Shown here: in pieces, positions 11,801-22,695 of the stretch | Layout: every line of letters begins with the position of its first letter | Numbering within the stretch: the stretch's first letter is position 1 | NCBI GenBank assembly: GCA_905182985.1 | Contig: CAJJDN010000053.1 | Location: forward strand, 65,761 to 129,760 | DNA length: 64,000 nucleotides | DNA from: Paramecium sonneborni | Taxonomy: Eukaryota > Ciliophora > Oligohymenophorea > Peniculida > Parameciidae | Direction: 5' to 3' | Notes under the pieces: generated by a model | The model's database searches: none | What the model was told of the DNA's origin: nothing | Seen by the model: only the letters and a program-made list of their open reading frames with translations | Made by a program: the position numbers and the translations under genes

Positions 11801-12204
11801 GTAATAAAATCCAATAAGTATTTTTGCCAATTCAAATCCTAAGTTTGATTTAATACTATAAAATTAGTAAAATCGTTTATCAAAGAAAGTGGAAGTCTGC
11901 CAAAGTTTATAGATCTGAAATGTTTGAATACAATACAATAATATTATCTAATCATAGAGATATTCCTAAATTAAGTGAATGCTTCACAATCTTAAGTCCA
12001 GAAAAGATTGATAGTTTTAGCTAAGGTTTGGATGAAATTAAATATTTTGCTTATTTTAAATTGTAATATTATGGCATAGAAGGAATTATAAAATTTGAAT
12101 TAATGCCTAATAATAAAATGATAATTTTTGTAGGAATTGAGAATCCTAAGAATGTTGCTGTGATTAAAGATTTAATAAATGCGTTTTATGACATATTTAT
12201 GTGA
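8871..12204 (+). CDS. ENTH/VHS-like protein with long coiled coil and adaptin-appendage-like C-terminus
   Basis: The model is 1096 aa; introns at 8966-8989 (24 nt) and 11867-11885 (19 nt) leave 1097 codons exactly. Residues ~1-190 form an all-helical region with ICEAIIQALKQKEPELTLMA and ILRFILESLEIWAKVF, resembling ENTH/ANTH/VHS adaptor superhelices. A Gln/Asn/Pro linker follows, then ~450 residues of Glu/Gln/Lys-rich coiled coil (~360-810). The last ~290 residues resemble a two-part clathrin-adaptor appendage: a beta-rich part (IKVPVQSEIIYPYFTAEEYY, FIDNQDLKIAVLKQVQ) and a platform-like part (EIKYFAYFKLQYYG, IKFELMP, KMIIFVGIENPKNVAVIKDL). Family knowledge suggests membrane-coat or cargo sorting. 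Domain calls are by eye and the overall function is inferred. Confidence 0.75.
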
Positions 12205-12316
12205 GTTTCATATGATAAAAAATAAAATAGATATTATTAATTGAGTAAATTCAAATAAAAAATAATAAAAGAGTATTATAATATTATAAATATAATCGAT
12301 ATAATCTAACTTATAA

Positions 12317-13029
12317 ATGTAATAAAATGATGCTGCAACTCTAAGAGAATCCAAGTCAATATCAAATTAAAGTGTGAAGATTGATTCATCTTAATCAAAT
12401 GTAGTATATATTATTGATAATACAAAATTGTAATATGAATATATATTTACAATAGTAAGAATCCCGTTTTTAAAATTGCCCCATTAGATAATTTTCAAAG
12501 TTTTAGTGATAATAAATATTCTCATATATTTAGTTCTATTATTCAATCTCCAAGGCAAGAGGAATAGTAAAAGTTAAATTAGTAAGGAATTTAGTAAATA
12601 TCCAAAAAGAGAGCATTTTCTTTAACAGAAGTTGAAACCATAAAAAAAGATCACCGATAGAATGCCTCAGAAGAAATAAGAATATAGAAGTCAATTATAG
12701 TTAGTTCAACAAGGGAATTAGAATGCAAAAGGAAAAAAGATGATAATTAATTGAATGCTGAAACACCAAAATTAGGAAAAAATTAGTTAAATGATTCCTT
12801 ATTGAATGTTAAATAGAAAGTGGATTAATAATTGTATTATTCCCCAAGACATATAGATGATAAATTGAATGACAATTATAATTATTAAGCTCAGAAAACG
12901 TAAACAACAGCTTGGGATTCAATCTCAAGTAAGAGTGAGTTAGATTAAATTTTAAAAGAATGTTTACTAAATTTTGAGAGAAATAAGGCAATTAAAGCAG
13001 AAGAGTATGTTGCTTGCCTTATATTTTGA
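12317..13029 (+). CDS. Hypothetical polar protein, 228 aa
   Basis: ATG at 12317, one 26-nt intron (12430-12455, GTAATATGAA...AATAG), TGA at 13027, giving 229 codons. The protein is Ser/Gln/Asn/Lys-rich and probably disordered: ATLRESKSISNQSVKID at the start, a basic patch (SKKRAFSLTEVETIKKDH), KRKKDDNQLNAETPK, and a more hydrophobic end (LDQILKECLLNFERNKAI then EEYVACLIF). I recognise no domain. Basic patches could be nuclear signals, but that is speculation. It converges on isocitrate lyase with a 36-bp gap. Confidence 0.7.
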
Positions 13030-13065
13030 TACATAGATATCATGATATATTTATTTAATACGCAA

Positions 13066-14758
13066 TCATTTATTGTCAAATTAATGTTCAGTTGAGTCTT
13101 CACCTGAAGATATCAGTGTACTTTGATTAACAATAGTCATGACGTGATCAATTAATTCAGCTCCAGACCATCTAAAAGTGTAGATAAATAAATTACTTTT
13201 GATGTCTTAATTAATCAACATTATGTTTTTCTTCTTTTCTTTAAATATCTTCAACATATGCTAACATATATCTTTCTGATAAATCTTTAGAGAATCTTTC
13301 ACTTTAAAGTGCATTTAAATGAAATCCTGCTAATGTAATAAACTAGTTTCTATTAAAATTTATACTTGCCAAGTGTATCCTAATTTTCCTAATTCTGAAT
13401 TGAAGTTTTTGAGTTCACCATCTGAGAATCCAAATTTGCTCCAATTAAAACTTGGAGAACAATTATAACATAAGACTTTATTATTTTGAAGTTCAAATTA
13501 TAATTCATCAGAGAGTTCTTTAGCAACTTTCAAATCAGGAGTGGAGGTTTCCATCCATAAAGCATCTGCATATTTTAAGTATTCCTATTTATTAATTATT
13601 TTTATATACTTTAGCTCTTATAGCACAATAATGAACACTACTTTAAAGAGCATAGAATCCATCAGGGTTTCTACATTTTTCCCAATCAAAATCAAGTTCA
13701 AATCCTAATTTTTTAGCTAATTCTTTAGCTTTTTTAATTCCACCAATTTCACATTATTTTAACCATAAATTAGTAGCTTATATTCTTTTTTCTTTTTCAA
13801 TAATTTTTTCAATTATGAAAACTCCTGCTTCAGGATAGGTACAAGGTTTATCATGAAATTTAGTTATTCCAAGAATGTATGGTTAATCTATTAAATCTAC
13901 ATTAGTTTCTATGAATCTTGCCCCTAATGCATCAGTTCTAGCAATAATAAATAATTCATTTCCCATCATGTCAGCTTAAAGTCTAGAAGCTATAAGTTTT
14001 TAAACATGTGTATTAGTAGAGGTTACAACTCTTCCAGCCATATGTCCACATTTTTTTAAGTCAGGTCTTTAATCTTCTAAATGTATTCCTGCAGCTCCAG
14101 ATTCAATAAATAATTTAGTCAATTTCATTACACTACTTGTACCTCCAAAACCAGCATCTGCATCACAAATTACAGGTACTAAATAATCATAAGGTTTTTT
14201 TTATTTTCGTTATTCAGGTGTAATTAAACTTCTTTCATATTATTGTCTTCTATCTTGAAATCTTTGCATCTATCATCAATTTAATTATTACTTTGACTAA
14301 CTAATCACATTTCTTAGGTACTGTGTCATATGGATAATCAGCAAAATCAGGTCCTGGATCATTTGTTGTTGAAGCAGAAGATGAACATTACCAACCTGAT
14401 ACATAGATAGATGTCATATATTTAGACATATTGATAACTTAAACAGTATCTAAGGCTCCACATGCAAGAGAGAAACTAAGATCAGATTATTTCATTACCC
14501 ATTGTTTTATTTTAAATCCATCATCAGATTATAGAATTTTCTTGCCATAAAATCAGAATATTGATTAGGTACAATCTATCCTCTCACTTCAGCAACTTAT
14601 TTTGCTGTATATGGACGTAAAACATTATTAAAACGTGGACTTTTGAACCAACTAAATTATGAAATCATCATTGATCCTTACTTATCTAATTCAATTATTT
14701 GCTATTGCAATTTCTATTCTTCATCGAATTGTCCACTCAATTAGGATAATCTATTCAT
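13066..14758 (-). CDS. ICL: Isocitrate lyase
   Basis: Splits isocitrate into succinate and glyoxylate, the first enzyme of the glyoxylate shunt that lets cells grow on acetate or fatty acids. Five introns leave 522 codons, 521 aa, about the size of bacterial and ciliate enzymes. Seen motifs: [20 protein letters not shown], the catalytic-cysteine loop KKCGHMAGR (family KKCGH), [20 protein letters not shown] block ([13 protein letters not shown]), NCSPSFNW and, near the end, [13 protein letters not shown]. One intron (32 nt, GTACCT...GCAAG, near the N-terminus) is less canonical than the rest but is needed to rejoin RPYTAKQVAEVRGQI to the downstream frame. The enzyme is often peroxisomal in ciliates; no PTS1 is seen (end QFDNK). 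Confidence 0.96.
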
Positions 14759-14833
14759 AAATTAAAAATTATTTAGATATATATACGATTAAGTAAATAC
14801 TAAATTTTATTATTATTTTAAATTAATTCCATT

Positions 14834-15541
14834 TCAATTAAGCTAATCCTTTAATCTTTATATTTCAAACAATAACTGTTATCTCACACGTTCTTTTATA
14901 TTCTAATCTTTAACATAATTCATTGTTCCATCTATATTTATTATTTAAAATCTATTAATTTTCTCATAAAGCCAATCTTCATGTCTTTAATGCAAATTTT
15001 TCAAGTATTCCAGTGGTACACATGCTTCTTCCTATCTTCCTCTTTATATTAATCTTTACAAACAAATCTCTGGAGGAGTATTCACATAAATTACACAATC
15101 TATCAAATATTATTTATAATGATTCATTAACCATTCATAAAATTCTTCATAAATTTCAAATTCTATTTAACTTATCTTTCCATCTTTATAACATAACTTA
15201 AAAAACAGTTCTCTAGCACTTTCTATACTTCTTTCTGTAAATACTAATATAGGATCTTTATTTTATTGTTTATTTTGTAATATCTATTATAATTATCTAT
15301 CCCATGCCATTAATCTAGATTAGTATGCATATATTTAAAAAGTAAATCCCCATCTCTCTACATCTGAATAATACTTCTCTAAAATGTTGAGTTCAGAATT
15401 CCCATTAATTTTTTACCATCTTTCTAATGGTTCCATCAAAAAAATTGCTTATGGGTATTCTTATTTCAATATTTCAAACAAAGTTGATTTACCTGCACCA
15501 ATATTGCCTTCTAAAGAAATTATGATAAACTTTTTTTCCAT
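14834..15541 (-). CDS. Deoxynucleoside kinase
   Basis: Phosphorylates deoxynucleosides for the salvage pathway of DNA precursors. A single exon of 235 aa, the usual length for the dNK/TK2/dCK family. The P-loop is GNIGAGKST near residue 12, followed by FLMEPLERW (substrate-side EP-W motif), FTERSIESARELF (the DRS/ERS motif that positions the catalytic base and sugar), and the arginine-rich LID RLIQRGRQEEACVPLEYL. Substrate preference (thymidine, cytidine or purine) cannot be assigned by eye. It lies 75 bp from the isocitrate lyase start on the same strand. Confidence 0.93.
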
Positions 15542-15640
15542 TTTTATTATTGTTAATTTTTTTGCATTAAAAATTTTATTCGCATAAATTTATACCATAA
15601 TTATTTATTTATGTAAATATGTACAAACAATATATTAACT

Positions 15641-17272
15641 TCATTGAATTTATTTCTAATAATATTATTTAATTAATTGAATATCCTTCAATTTTCTCAA
15701 GGTAGTTTTAATATTTAAAGAATCTCCTATCTATTTTTATTAAAATTCTAAAAATGGCTAAAAAAGTGATGTTAACATATCTATCTAAGCAGCAGTCATT
15801 AAATTAATATTCTAATCAAAAGTTCTAATCACTTGATTAATAAATTTATCTGGTTACAAAATAAACTTTGGTCTTTGATACTATAATAAATATAATTTAT
15901 TTACTAAATATTATAAAATGATAATAAGATCATCCATACTGACTGAATCACTATATTTATAAAGATTATCCTCAACAAAATGCATTTATTGGATGGGTGC
16001 ATTCTTAATATCATCATAATTGTTTTCAATATATTCGTAGAATTTAATAATATCTTAGATTTGAAATTAACCTTAAATTTAAGTGATTCGATTAATTAGA
16101 TTATGTTGAATATTTTTATAATCATCTTTAATAAAAGTAGGAAGAAGACTCATTGTTGTAACAAGTGATTCTAAATCATAATGAGTTAACTTATTCACCA
16201 TAAGATTATGAACTTTATTTTGAAAGTCTGGATGCAATTAGAATTCATGATATTTATCCTGTGCTTCTTTGTATATTTCCAATAATCTTGATACTAAATG
16301 GCCATCATAACTTAATTCAGAAAGAGATTACAAAAAATAATTACGATTAAACATATGACCTTTGAATATCACATACTACATAGAATCATAAAATTCTAAA
16401 GATCCTTATTTTCCCTTTGCAAAACAAAATAATATGTCAACCATCATTTTTGTAGTGTAATTCAAAGATAAATTAGTCAGAATATGTTATTCTAATTTGG
16501 CAAACATTTCTGGATCAAATCTATTTACTTTCGCTAATGCCATTGCAATTGAATGATAATGTATAGGATTCACTTCCCAAATAGTTATTCTAATAACTCT
16601 CTCTAATTTTTTATAAACCTTATCAATTTTTCCTTAAATAACTTCTTCACTTTAACCATAATACATTAATGGTAATTTACAAAAACCTTATGCAGCAAAA
16701 ACACTCTCATCAAATGTTGTATGATATTAATCTTCTAATATCTTATATTCAAGTAATCTCCACATTTCTCTATCATTAATATCCAATTTGTTTAAACAAT
16801 AAGCATATGATCCTATTAATGGAAATTTATCATGCTCGTTTGTTATTAAACATTTTTTTATGTGATTCAAAAATTCCTTAAAATTATAATTGTTCATTAT
16901 TTATGATCTTAAACCATGTTCTTCTGATATATGAACCAAATGACGTAAAAAATAAATCAAATCATTGAATTAATACTTAAATTCAACTGATTTCAAATGA
17001 CTCAATATTTTTGCTGGATCTCTTATGTGTTATAATCCATATTTATCATCATGATCAGCAATAAATGAATGATCTGCATTAGGTAATAATTTCCCATCTT
17101 GATTTAAAGTTGTTCTAAATTCATCATCATATTTCATTGCTGGATTCTTCTAAGAATAATTACTGAATTGACACACAAATCTCTATACCTTGATTTTTTG
17201 ACATAATTTATTAAATGATTATCTCAACATTTATAATTATTAATTCAGAAAAATATAATCATATTTATTCAT
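15641..17272 (-). CDS. Helical-repeat protein of unknown function, possible mitochondrial import signal
   Basis: One uninterrupted frame of 543 aa with many TAA/TAG Gln codons. The N-terminus LNQQLQMLRQSFNKLCQKIKVQRFVCQF is basic and amphipathic with almost no acidic residues, as in mitochondrial presequences. The rest is a run of Leu-rich helical units (for example PIHYHSIAMALAKVNRFD, NYTTKMMVDILFCFAKGK, NKLTHYDLESLVTTMSLLP) each ~35-40 residues. This resembles FASTK-type or other alpha-solenoid organelle RNA-binding proteins, as an inference only. No catalytic motif is visible. Confidence 0.75.
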
Positions 17273-17654
17273 AATTATTTAGAATATTTATAAACTAATC
17301 TTGACAGTTGTATTTTTTAATTATAATATTGTTATAATATATTTCTTGCTATTTTTCATCAATCATCCATAGATCATATTTATTGTGTTTTACTATAAAA
17401 TATTTTATATTCATTAGAAATATAATTAAAAATGTTTGTTGTACTGGATCGAATTCTTTTCCTTGTTTCTACATTTTTTAATACTTATAATAATAAAATT
17501 AGAACCTCATCTAATACAAAATGTGGAAAATTAAACAAAAAATAAAGGCACAAGTTTTTCCTTTAAATATCTTTTAACAAAAAGAAAAATCATTAAAATC
17601 TAAATCCTAATTGTATTTTTCAGTAAAGGAGATTTATTAGTGTTAAAATAATTT
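17273..17654 (-). other. Possible extra exons of a small minus-strand gene; not resolved
   Basis: After the TGA of the MGCSASKK reading frame, the same minus-strand frame stays open again (EKYNQDLDFNDFSFCQKI, then EFDPVQQTF and KHNKYDLWMIDEKQQEIYYN) up to the next gene's start. It looks partly coding, but no intron with GT...AG removes the TGA cleanly. I leave it unassigned. Confidence 0.25.
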
Positions 17655-17819
17655 TCAAAAAATATGCTTGTGATCATTCATTAATGAATTATGACTTTAT
17701 CCTTGCTTTTAGACAATATTATTATTCTTAATAAATAGACTATTTGATCTGTATTCTTTTCTTAATTCCTTTAAACATTCTTTTTATCCATTCACTTTTT
17801 TTGATGCGGAACAACCCAT
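17655..17819 (-). CDS. Small protein with MGCSASKK lipidation motif
   Basis: ATG at 17819-17817, TGA at 17655-17657, 54 aa. The start MGCSASKKVNGQ fits the N-myristoylation consensus (MGxxxS/T with basic residues following) and Cys-3 is placed for palmitoylation, as in Src-family kinases and many ciliate ciliary or membrane proteins. The remainder is basic and polar (ECLKELRKEYRSNSLF, then KQGQSHNSLMNDHK). The frame reopens after the TGA, so a longer spliced form is possible. Membrane anchoring is inferred from the motif alone. Confidence 0.5.
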
Positions 17820-18090
17820 TAATACTTTATAAAAGATGTAATTTATATTTACTTTAAAATTATGAATAATTTAACATTTTTTTAAAATTGTATTTAATAC
17901 AGATTATTTTTATTATGTTTCATGGATGATGCTTATGAATAAAATCTAGACTAAAAAAATTTATTCTATATTTTTCAATGAAGAAAAAAAATGTTTTTCA
18001 TTGGTTTAATAAGATTATTATTGTTCATAATTTAAAAATATTTTTGTGTATGAGCTAAAAATTATTTAAATTAATTCTCATATTAGAAAA
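17820..18090. other. AT-rich spacer upstream of divergent genes
   Basis: No coding or RNA signal recognised. It separates the start of the MGCSASKK gene (minus) from the start of the repeat-protein gene (plus). Confidence 0.4.
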
Positions 18091-19642
18091 ATGAATATTG
18101 CAGAAAAATTATAAAGGGAGGCCGAAAAGAAAAGAATATAGTAAGAAGAAAAAATGAAAGGAGGAAATAAAGCCATAAAAGAAAAATATGAAACTGAATA
18201 TTAGGAAAACAAAAATAAATTGAGTTAAGAAATCAAGCAAGACATTAAATTAATCTCTCAATAATATCCAAGTTTCCAAGTAAATTCAATTTACATTAAA
18301 AAAGAAATTTGCATTGTACAAAATTTATAAACAGTTCGATTTCAATAGAGAGATTGCAAATGAATTCATTAGCATTCAAATCTAAAATCAAAATCAATAA
18401 GACAATGATGATGATGAATGGATTGAAATAACAAGCAAAAGAAAAACTCTTATTTATAAGATGTCCAAATCAAGTGAAAATGAATAAAAACCCAAAAGAT
18501 CATAATCTGTGACTAATAAAAATTAATCTGATATTCAATCTAGATAATCACATTTCAATGAAAATAACCAGAGAACATAAAGAAGAAATGCTTCTGGAGA
18601 TAGAAAGAGAGAAATTTCTCCAAAAAGGCTTAACTATCAAAATAGAAAATATGAAAAATTTGAAAATGATCGAAACAATAATAAATAAGATGGACGCAGA
18701 AAACAATAAATTAGTTAAAAATCAAAAATTCCTTATTAGAATACATTTCAGCCTAAATACATCTATGTACCTAAATATTAAGTAGATGAATGCCCATATG
18801 TACCTAAATCAGTCATAACCTAAACTTCTAGCATAAATAAACAATAATAATAAGAAAAAAATTTGAATACAAATTATTAGAATAAAGAATTGGTTAGTTA
18901 GCAATCAAATATAGATCAAATTCAAAAAGATTAGGTATCCATAAATTCAGATAAAATAAAATAAGATTAAATTAAATAATAATAGTAAGAATAAATTAAA
19001 TAAGAATAAATAAAATAAGAATAAATTAGATAAGAATAATTACGATAAGAATAATTAAGATAAGAACAATTAAGATAAGAACAATTAAGATAAGAATAAA
19101 TTAGATTAGAATAAATTAGATAGGAATAATTACGATAAGAAAAAAATAGATAAGAATAATTAAGATAAGAACAAATTAGATAAGAATAATTAAGATAAGA
19201 ACAAATTAGATAAGAATAATTAAGATAAGAATAAATTAGACAAGAATAATTAAGATAAGAATAAATTAGACAAGAACAATTAAGATAAGAATAAATTAGA
19301 TAAGAATAAATTAAATAAGAATAATTAAGATAAGAATAAATTAGACTAGAATAAATTAAATAAGAATAAATTAGACTAGAATAAATTAAATAAGAATAAA
19401 CAAGATTATAATAGTAATAAAACTTTGTAAATTAACCCCTTCAATTCAATTATTCAAATTAATTTCTCTCATAAGATTTATCCCAATCATAACCTTTGAA
19501 TTAATAATTTTAGAGTTCAATGTTTGCTCCTTAATTCTAAATAGCTCCTTAAGGTTTTATGTAATAAAATTAATAACATTAAGACATACATAACCAGCCT
19601 TCTGTTTATGATATGCTTATGAGTTACATTAATTACGAATGA
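18091..19642 (+). CDS. Hypothetical charged protein with long QEQLR repeat
   Basis: One 19-nt intron (18316-18334) leaves 511 codons. The N-terminal ~90 residues are Lys/Glu-rich and helical (NIAEKLQREAEKKRIQQEEK). A short ordered block follows the intron (CIFDFNREIANEFISIQI) with an acidic patch, then a Ser/Arg/Lys region with SGDRKREISPKRLNYQNR, resembling nuclear or RNA-binding tails. About residues 280-430 are an almost perfect 5-residue repeat QEQ[LI]R. The end is Gln/Pro/Phe-rich (FQSSMFAPQFQIAPQGFMQQ) and closes MLMSYINYE. No known domain. Confidence 0.75.
18965..19410 (+). repeat. 15-bp tandem repeat coding QEQLR/QEQIR
   Basis: About 28-30 head-to-tail copies of a 15-bp unit close to TTAGATAAGAATAAT. 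In frame it reads Gln-Glu-Gln-Leu/Ile-Arg (some Lys or Leu). Every TAA/TAG in it is a Gln codon. Neighbouring units are nearly identical, pointing to recent expansion. Confidence 0.9.
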
Positions 19643-19710
19643 GCTTAAATATTGATATATTTAATTATATAAATAAATAATATCATTCGATAAATATCTA
19701 AATTTTCTTT

Positions 19711-20211
19711 ATGCAACCCATAAATAAGTTGCTTATCACAATAGCTAAAATATTGGAAGAAATTTTAAAGGAAACTGATTAATTGAGTTTATAGTAAGTA
19801 TCGACATTCCATGCTTTGAGAATACCATCTATTTCAATATAAAGCTACATTCAAAGGATTGCAAAATATACAAATTGCAATAGTGTTTGCTTTGTTTTTG
19901 GATTAATATATTTAGATAAGGTTTAGGAAATGCACTAAAATATAATTCTCAATTCGAATTGTATACATAGGTATGAACTTGTAATATTGTGTTGATTTAT
20001 GATAGTTTCTATTATGGTGGCAATAAAGTATTATGATGATGAATACTTTAAGAATGAGTATTATGCAAAAGTTGGAGGGTTATCATTAAAGGAGATTAAT
20101 CAATTAGAGATGGAATTTTTGGATTTGTTGAATTATGAATTATTTATAGAAAAAGAAGTATTTGAAGTATATGAGGAGAGATTAAAATAATATGAATTTA
20201 TAGAGATCTGA
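19711..20211 (+). CDS. PHO80/U-type (P-type) cyclin, with one in-frame TGA needing explanation
   Basis: A small cyclin of the PHO80 family, which partners PHO85-type cyclin-dependent kinases. Family blocks are HALRIPSISIQSYIQRI, YTNCNSVCFVFGLIYLDKV, CIHR and then MVAIKYYDDEYFKNEYYAKV GGLSLKEINQLEMEFLDLL. Both halves are in the same frame, but a TGA at 19993-19995 lies between them. The only in-phase GT...AG segments covering it are 15 nt (19991-20005) or 45 nt; 15 nt is shorter than any other intron here, and the resulting spacing between HR and the AIK lysine is about three residues longer than usual. So the splice site is uncertain, but the family assignment is not. Confidence 0.8.
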
Positions 20212-20295
20212 AAAAGTTAAGAATCAAATGATAATAATACTGTTTATGATAATTTGAAATAAAACACAAAGTCTGTTAATTTTATTATTTATAAT

Positions 20296-21995
20296 TCATT
20301 CTTTTTTACCGATATGATTGTTATAGATTACATTTAAATTTTCTTAGTTTGACATTTAGACCAAATTATCATTCATATTATTTTCTGAAATATCTACACT
20401 TGGATAAGCTTCCATAAATCTATAATAATAAATATATTAAGATATAATACCTTTATCTAATTCCATCATCTTTGAGATAAACTCCTGGAAGCTGATTACC
20501 TAGAGTAATCCAATTTGGTCTGCAATTATGAGGTCTGCCAAACAATTCTACTTTTTTACCATTTGGACACATTCTATTGATAATACCATAAACTTCATCA
20601 GGTTTTCTGGATGTTTCTCTAACTTCAGAGACAATAACATCACAATCTAATCCTTTAATTAATTAAGGATTTCCTTTAATTCCAATTAAACAATGTTCCT
20701 ATGAAAAATATAATAAGTTACCTTGCTATGATTAAGCCAATGTCCTGTTCTTCCTGTTCTAATAATACGATGTAATTAATTAACTTTGATCCAAACTAAT
20801 TCTTCAACTCTTCTATAACCCCAAAGAATCAAACATTCTCGTCCTAATTCCATTGCTCTACCTGTAACCCATAAAAATATGATTCCATCATTTTATAATA
20901 AATCAACCCTTAATGCTTTCATTTCCTTATCTTTTAAAGTTCCATATGGTAAATTCATATGAATGTCCCAAGGTGGATCAGCCATTATTACATCAAATTT
21001 ACCAAGTACTCTAAAATCAAAAATTCTTAGATCACAATTTATCCATTATGGTGCCATACTTTTATGATTAGATAAAGCCGTTTAAATTCTTTTTTACCAA
21101 TCTACATCATTTCCATCCAGAATATAATGAATAAATTTACATTATTCTTATTCAGGACATTAATCTAAATAAGTACAATTACCTAATTTTGTTTATGTAT
21201 TTGCTTTTAGTATCTTTCTAAAATGTGTTTTTTAACATTAAGCATTTCTACATTTATCTCTTGTGAAATTTTCACATATTTATAAACCTCTTTCTGTAAA
21301 TTTTCTTTTTGCTTCTTCCTCATCATAATTTTCAGTTTTCAATAATGCTGCTCTTTTTCTCTCTAAAGCCAATTAAACAACATTATCTTCATATTTTAAA
21401 CTTATATTTCCTACATTTTCAATTAATCTTTTTTTTTAAGCAGCTATCTTAGGTAATAAACTAATATTAGTCTTTTGATTTCTTGCTTCATCTAATAAAT
21501 GATCAATTTTTAAGAATGTTTATCCACTTGTAATTGATCTAATTTCTTCTTTAATCCATTCTTCAACTGTTGGCATTTATTTTGGTTTATCCTTTGAATA
21601 TTAGATATTCATTTATCCTAACTTCTCTTTTGAGATTGATAAAATGAAATCTTATAAATATGTTCCTACTGCAAGTTTAGATAGATTTATAGCTCCAGCT
21701 TCAGATAACTAAATTAAGATTGGTTCAATTTATAGATTTCTTAAATATGGAGTACTTGTCTTAGTCTTAAATAAATCACTCTATATAATACCAAAAATAT
21801 TGTGTTTATGTAAGTATACAATTCACCACCTGATATTGGGTAATCAAATTAATCACTTAACATAAACTCAATAACCACAGCTCTAAATTATTCTTAATTA
21901 ATTGGAGGAAATCTAAGTACATCATTCTTTTCTTTATCTCTTGACCTAGAACGATTTGGATCTCCTTTTACCTTCTTATATTTATCTTTATTCAT
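20296..21995 (-). CDS. METTL3: METTL3-like MT-A70 adenine methyltransferase with CCCH fingers
   Basis: Catalytic subunit type of the RNA N6-adenosine methyltransferase. Three introns (21766-21791, 20699-20721, 20420-20450) leave 540 codons, 539 aa. Two CCCH zinc fingers precede the catalytic domain: [18 protein letters not shown] and CTYLDQCPEQEQCKFIH. The SAM-binding and catalytic motif is [16 protein letters not shown]. The METTL3-specific C-terminal blocks follow: [58 protein letters not shown] and [20 protein letters not shown]. The zinc fingers and these blocks favour true METTL3 over the shorter ciliate MTA1/AMT1 DNA 6mA enzymes. Its METTL14-like partner is not in the window. Confidence 0.95.
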
Positions 21996-22329
21996 TAATA
22001 ATTAATTTATATTTTATTTTCTTAAACTAAAACACAACAACAATATCTACTAATCAAATGAATCCCTATCTCTCTAAAAAGAAAAGTATGCCTTACTTAA
22101 TAATTATTAAAATTTAATTAACAATTATAAACATGAATTATTTAGAATTAAAATCGCAAATTTCAGTGTAAAAAATACCAATATATACACTAATTGTTTA
22201 ACTTTATTTATTTTTACATTTTAAACTGTCTAACGATCTATTTCGATTTTAACTTCTTTAATTTACAAACTTTCATATATATATGTGATTATTTCATATT
22301 CATTTTGCCTTAAAATGATTGCTAAAAAT
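21996..22329. other. Spacer upstream of METTL3, no gene seen
   Basis: AT-rich, no conserved peptide and no repeat. It contains the METTL3 promoter region. Confidence 0.4.
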
Positions 22330-22509
22330 GGAAAAACGAATGTTAATATTGTGAAAAACATTTGAAACATTCATTTTAAAAAGAATCCAGAGAATCTCTA
22401 TTTGAAACATTAGAGAATAAGAACTTACCAACGATAGAAAGAGAGTCAGTTGGTTAGTTTTTTGAAAATATACAATTTATCTGGAAAATAAATATAGTTC
22501 AAAAATAAT
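22330..22509 (+). CDS. Possible exon of an unknown gene with a CxxC motif
   Basis: A plus-strand frame reads NECQYCEKHLKHSFQKESRE, then SLFETLENKNLPTIERESVG, ending at TGA near 22507. Residue mix and TAA-as-Gln use look coding, and CQYC-x3-H recalls half of a zinc finger. No start ATG lies in this frame, so an upstream exon or a second exon in another frame (SFLKIYNLSGKQIQFKNN) would be needed. Weak call. Confidence 0.3.
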
Positions 22510-22695
22510 GAGAATAACATAGTTTTGTCAGTTAATGTAAACTCTAATTAATAAAAGCAGAATATGAAGTAAAATAAATGATGGCTTCATAAGAATAATC
22601 AGAATTAGTGATGTTTATGATTAAAAGTTTATGTATTATAATCAATCGAAAAAGAGGTTTGCACTAATTGTCGCCTTCCTCTTACTTAATAGATT

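Noticed and set aside
15400..15460. Apparent frameshift in the deoxynucleoside kinase near a T run
   Set aside because: Recounting the run (7 bases) showed the P-loop and EP-W motif are in one frame; no lesion.
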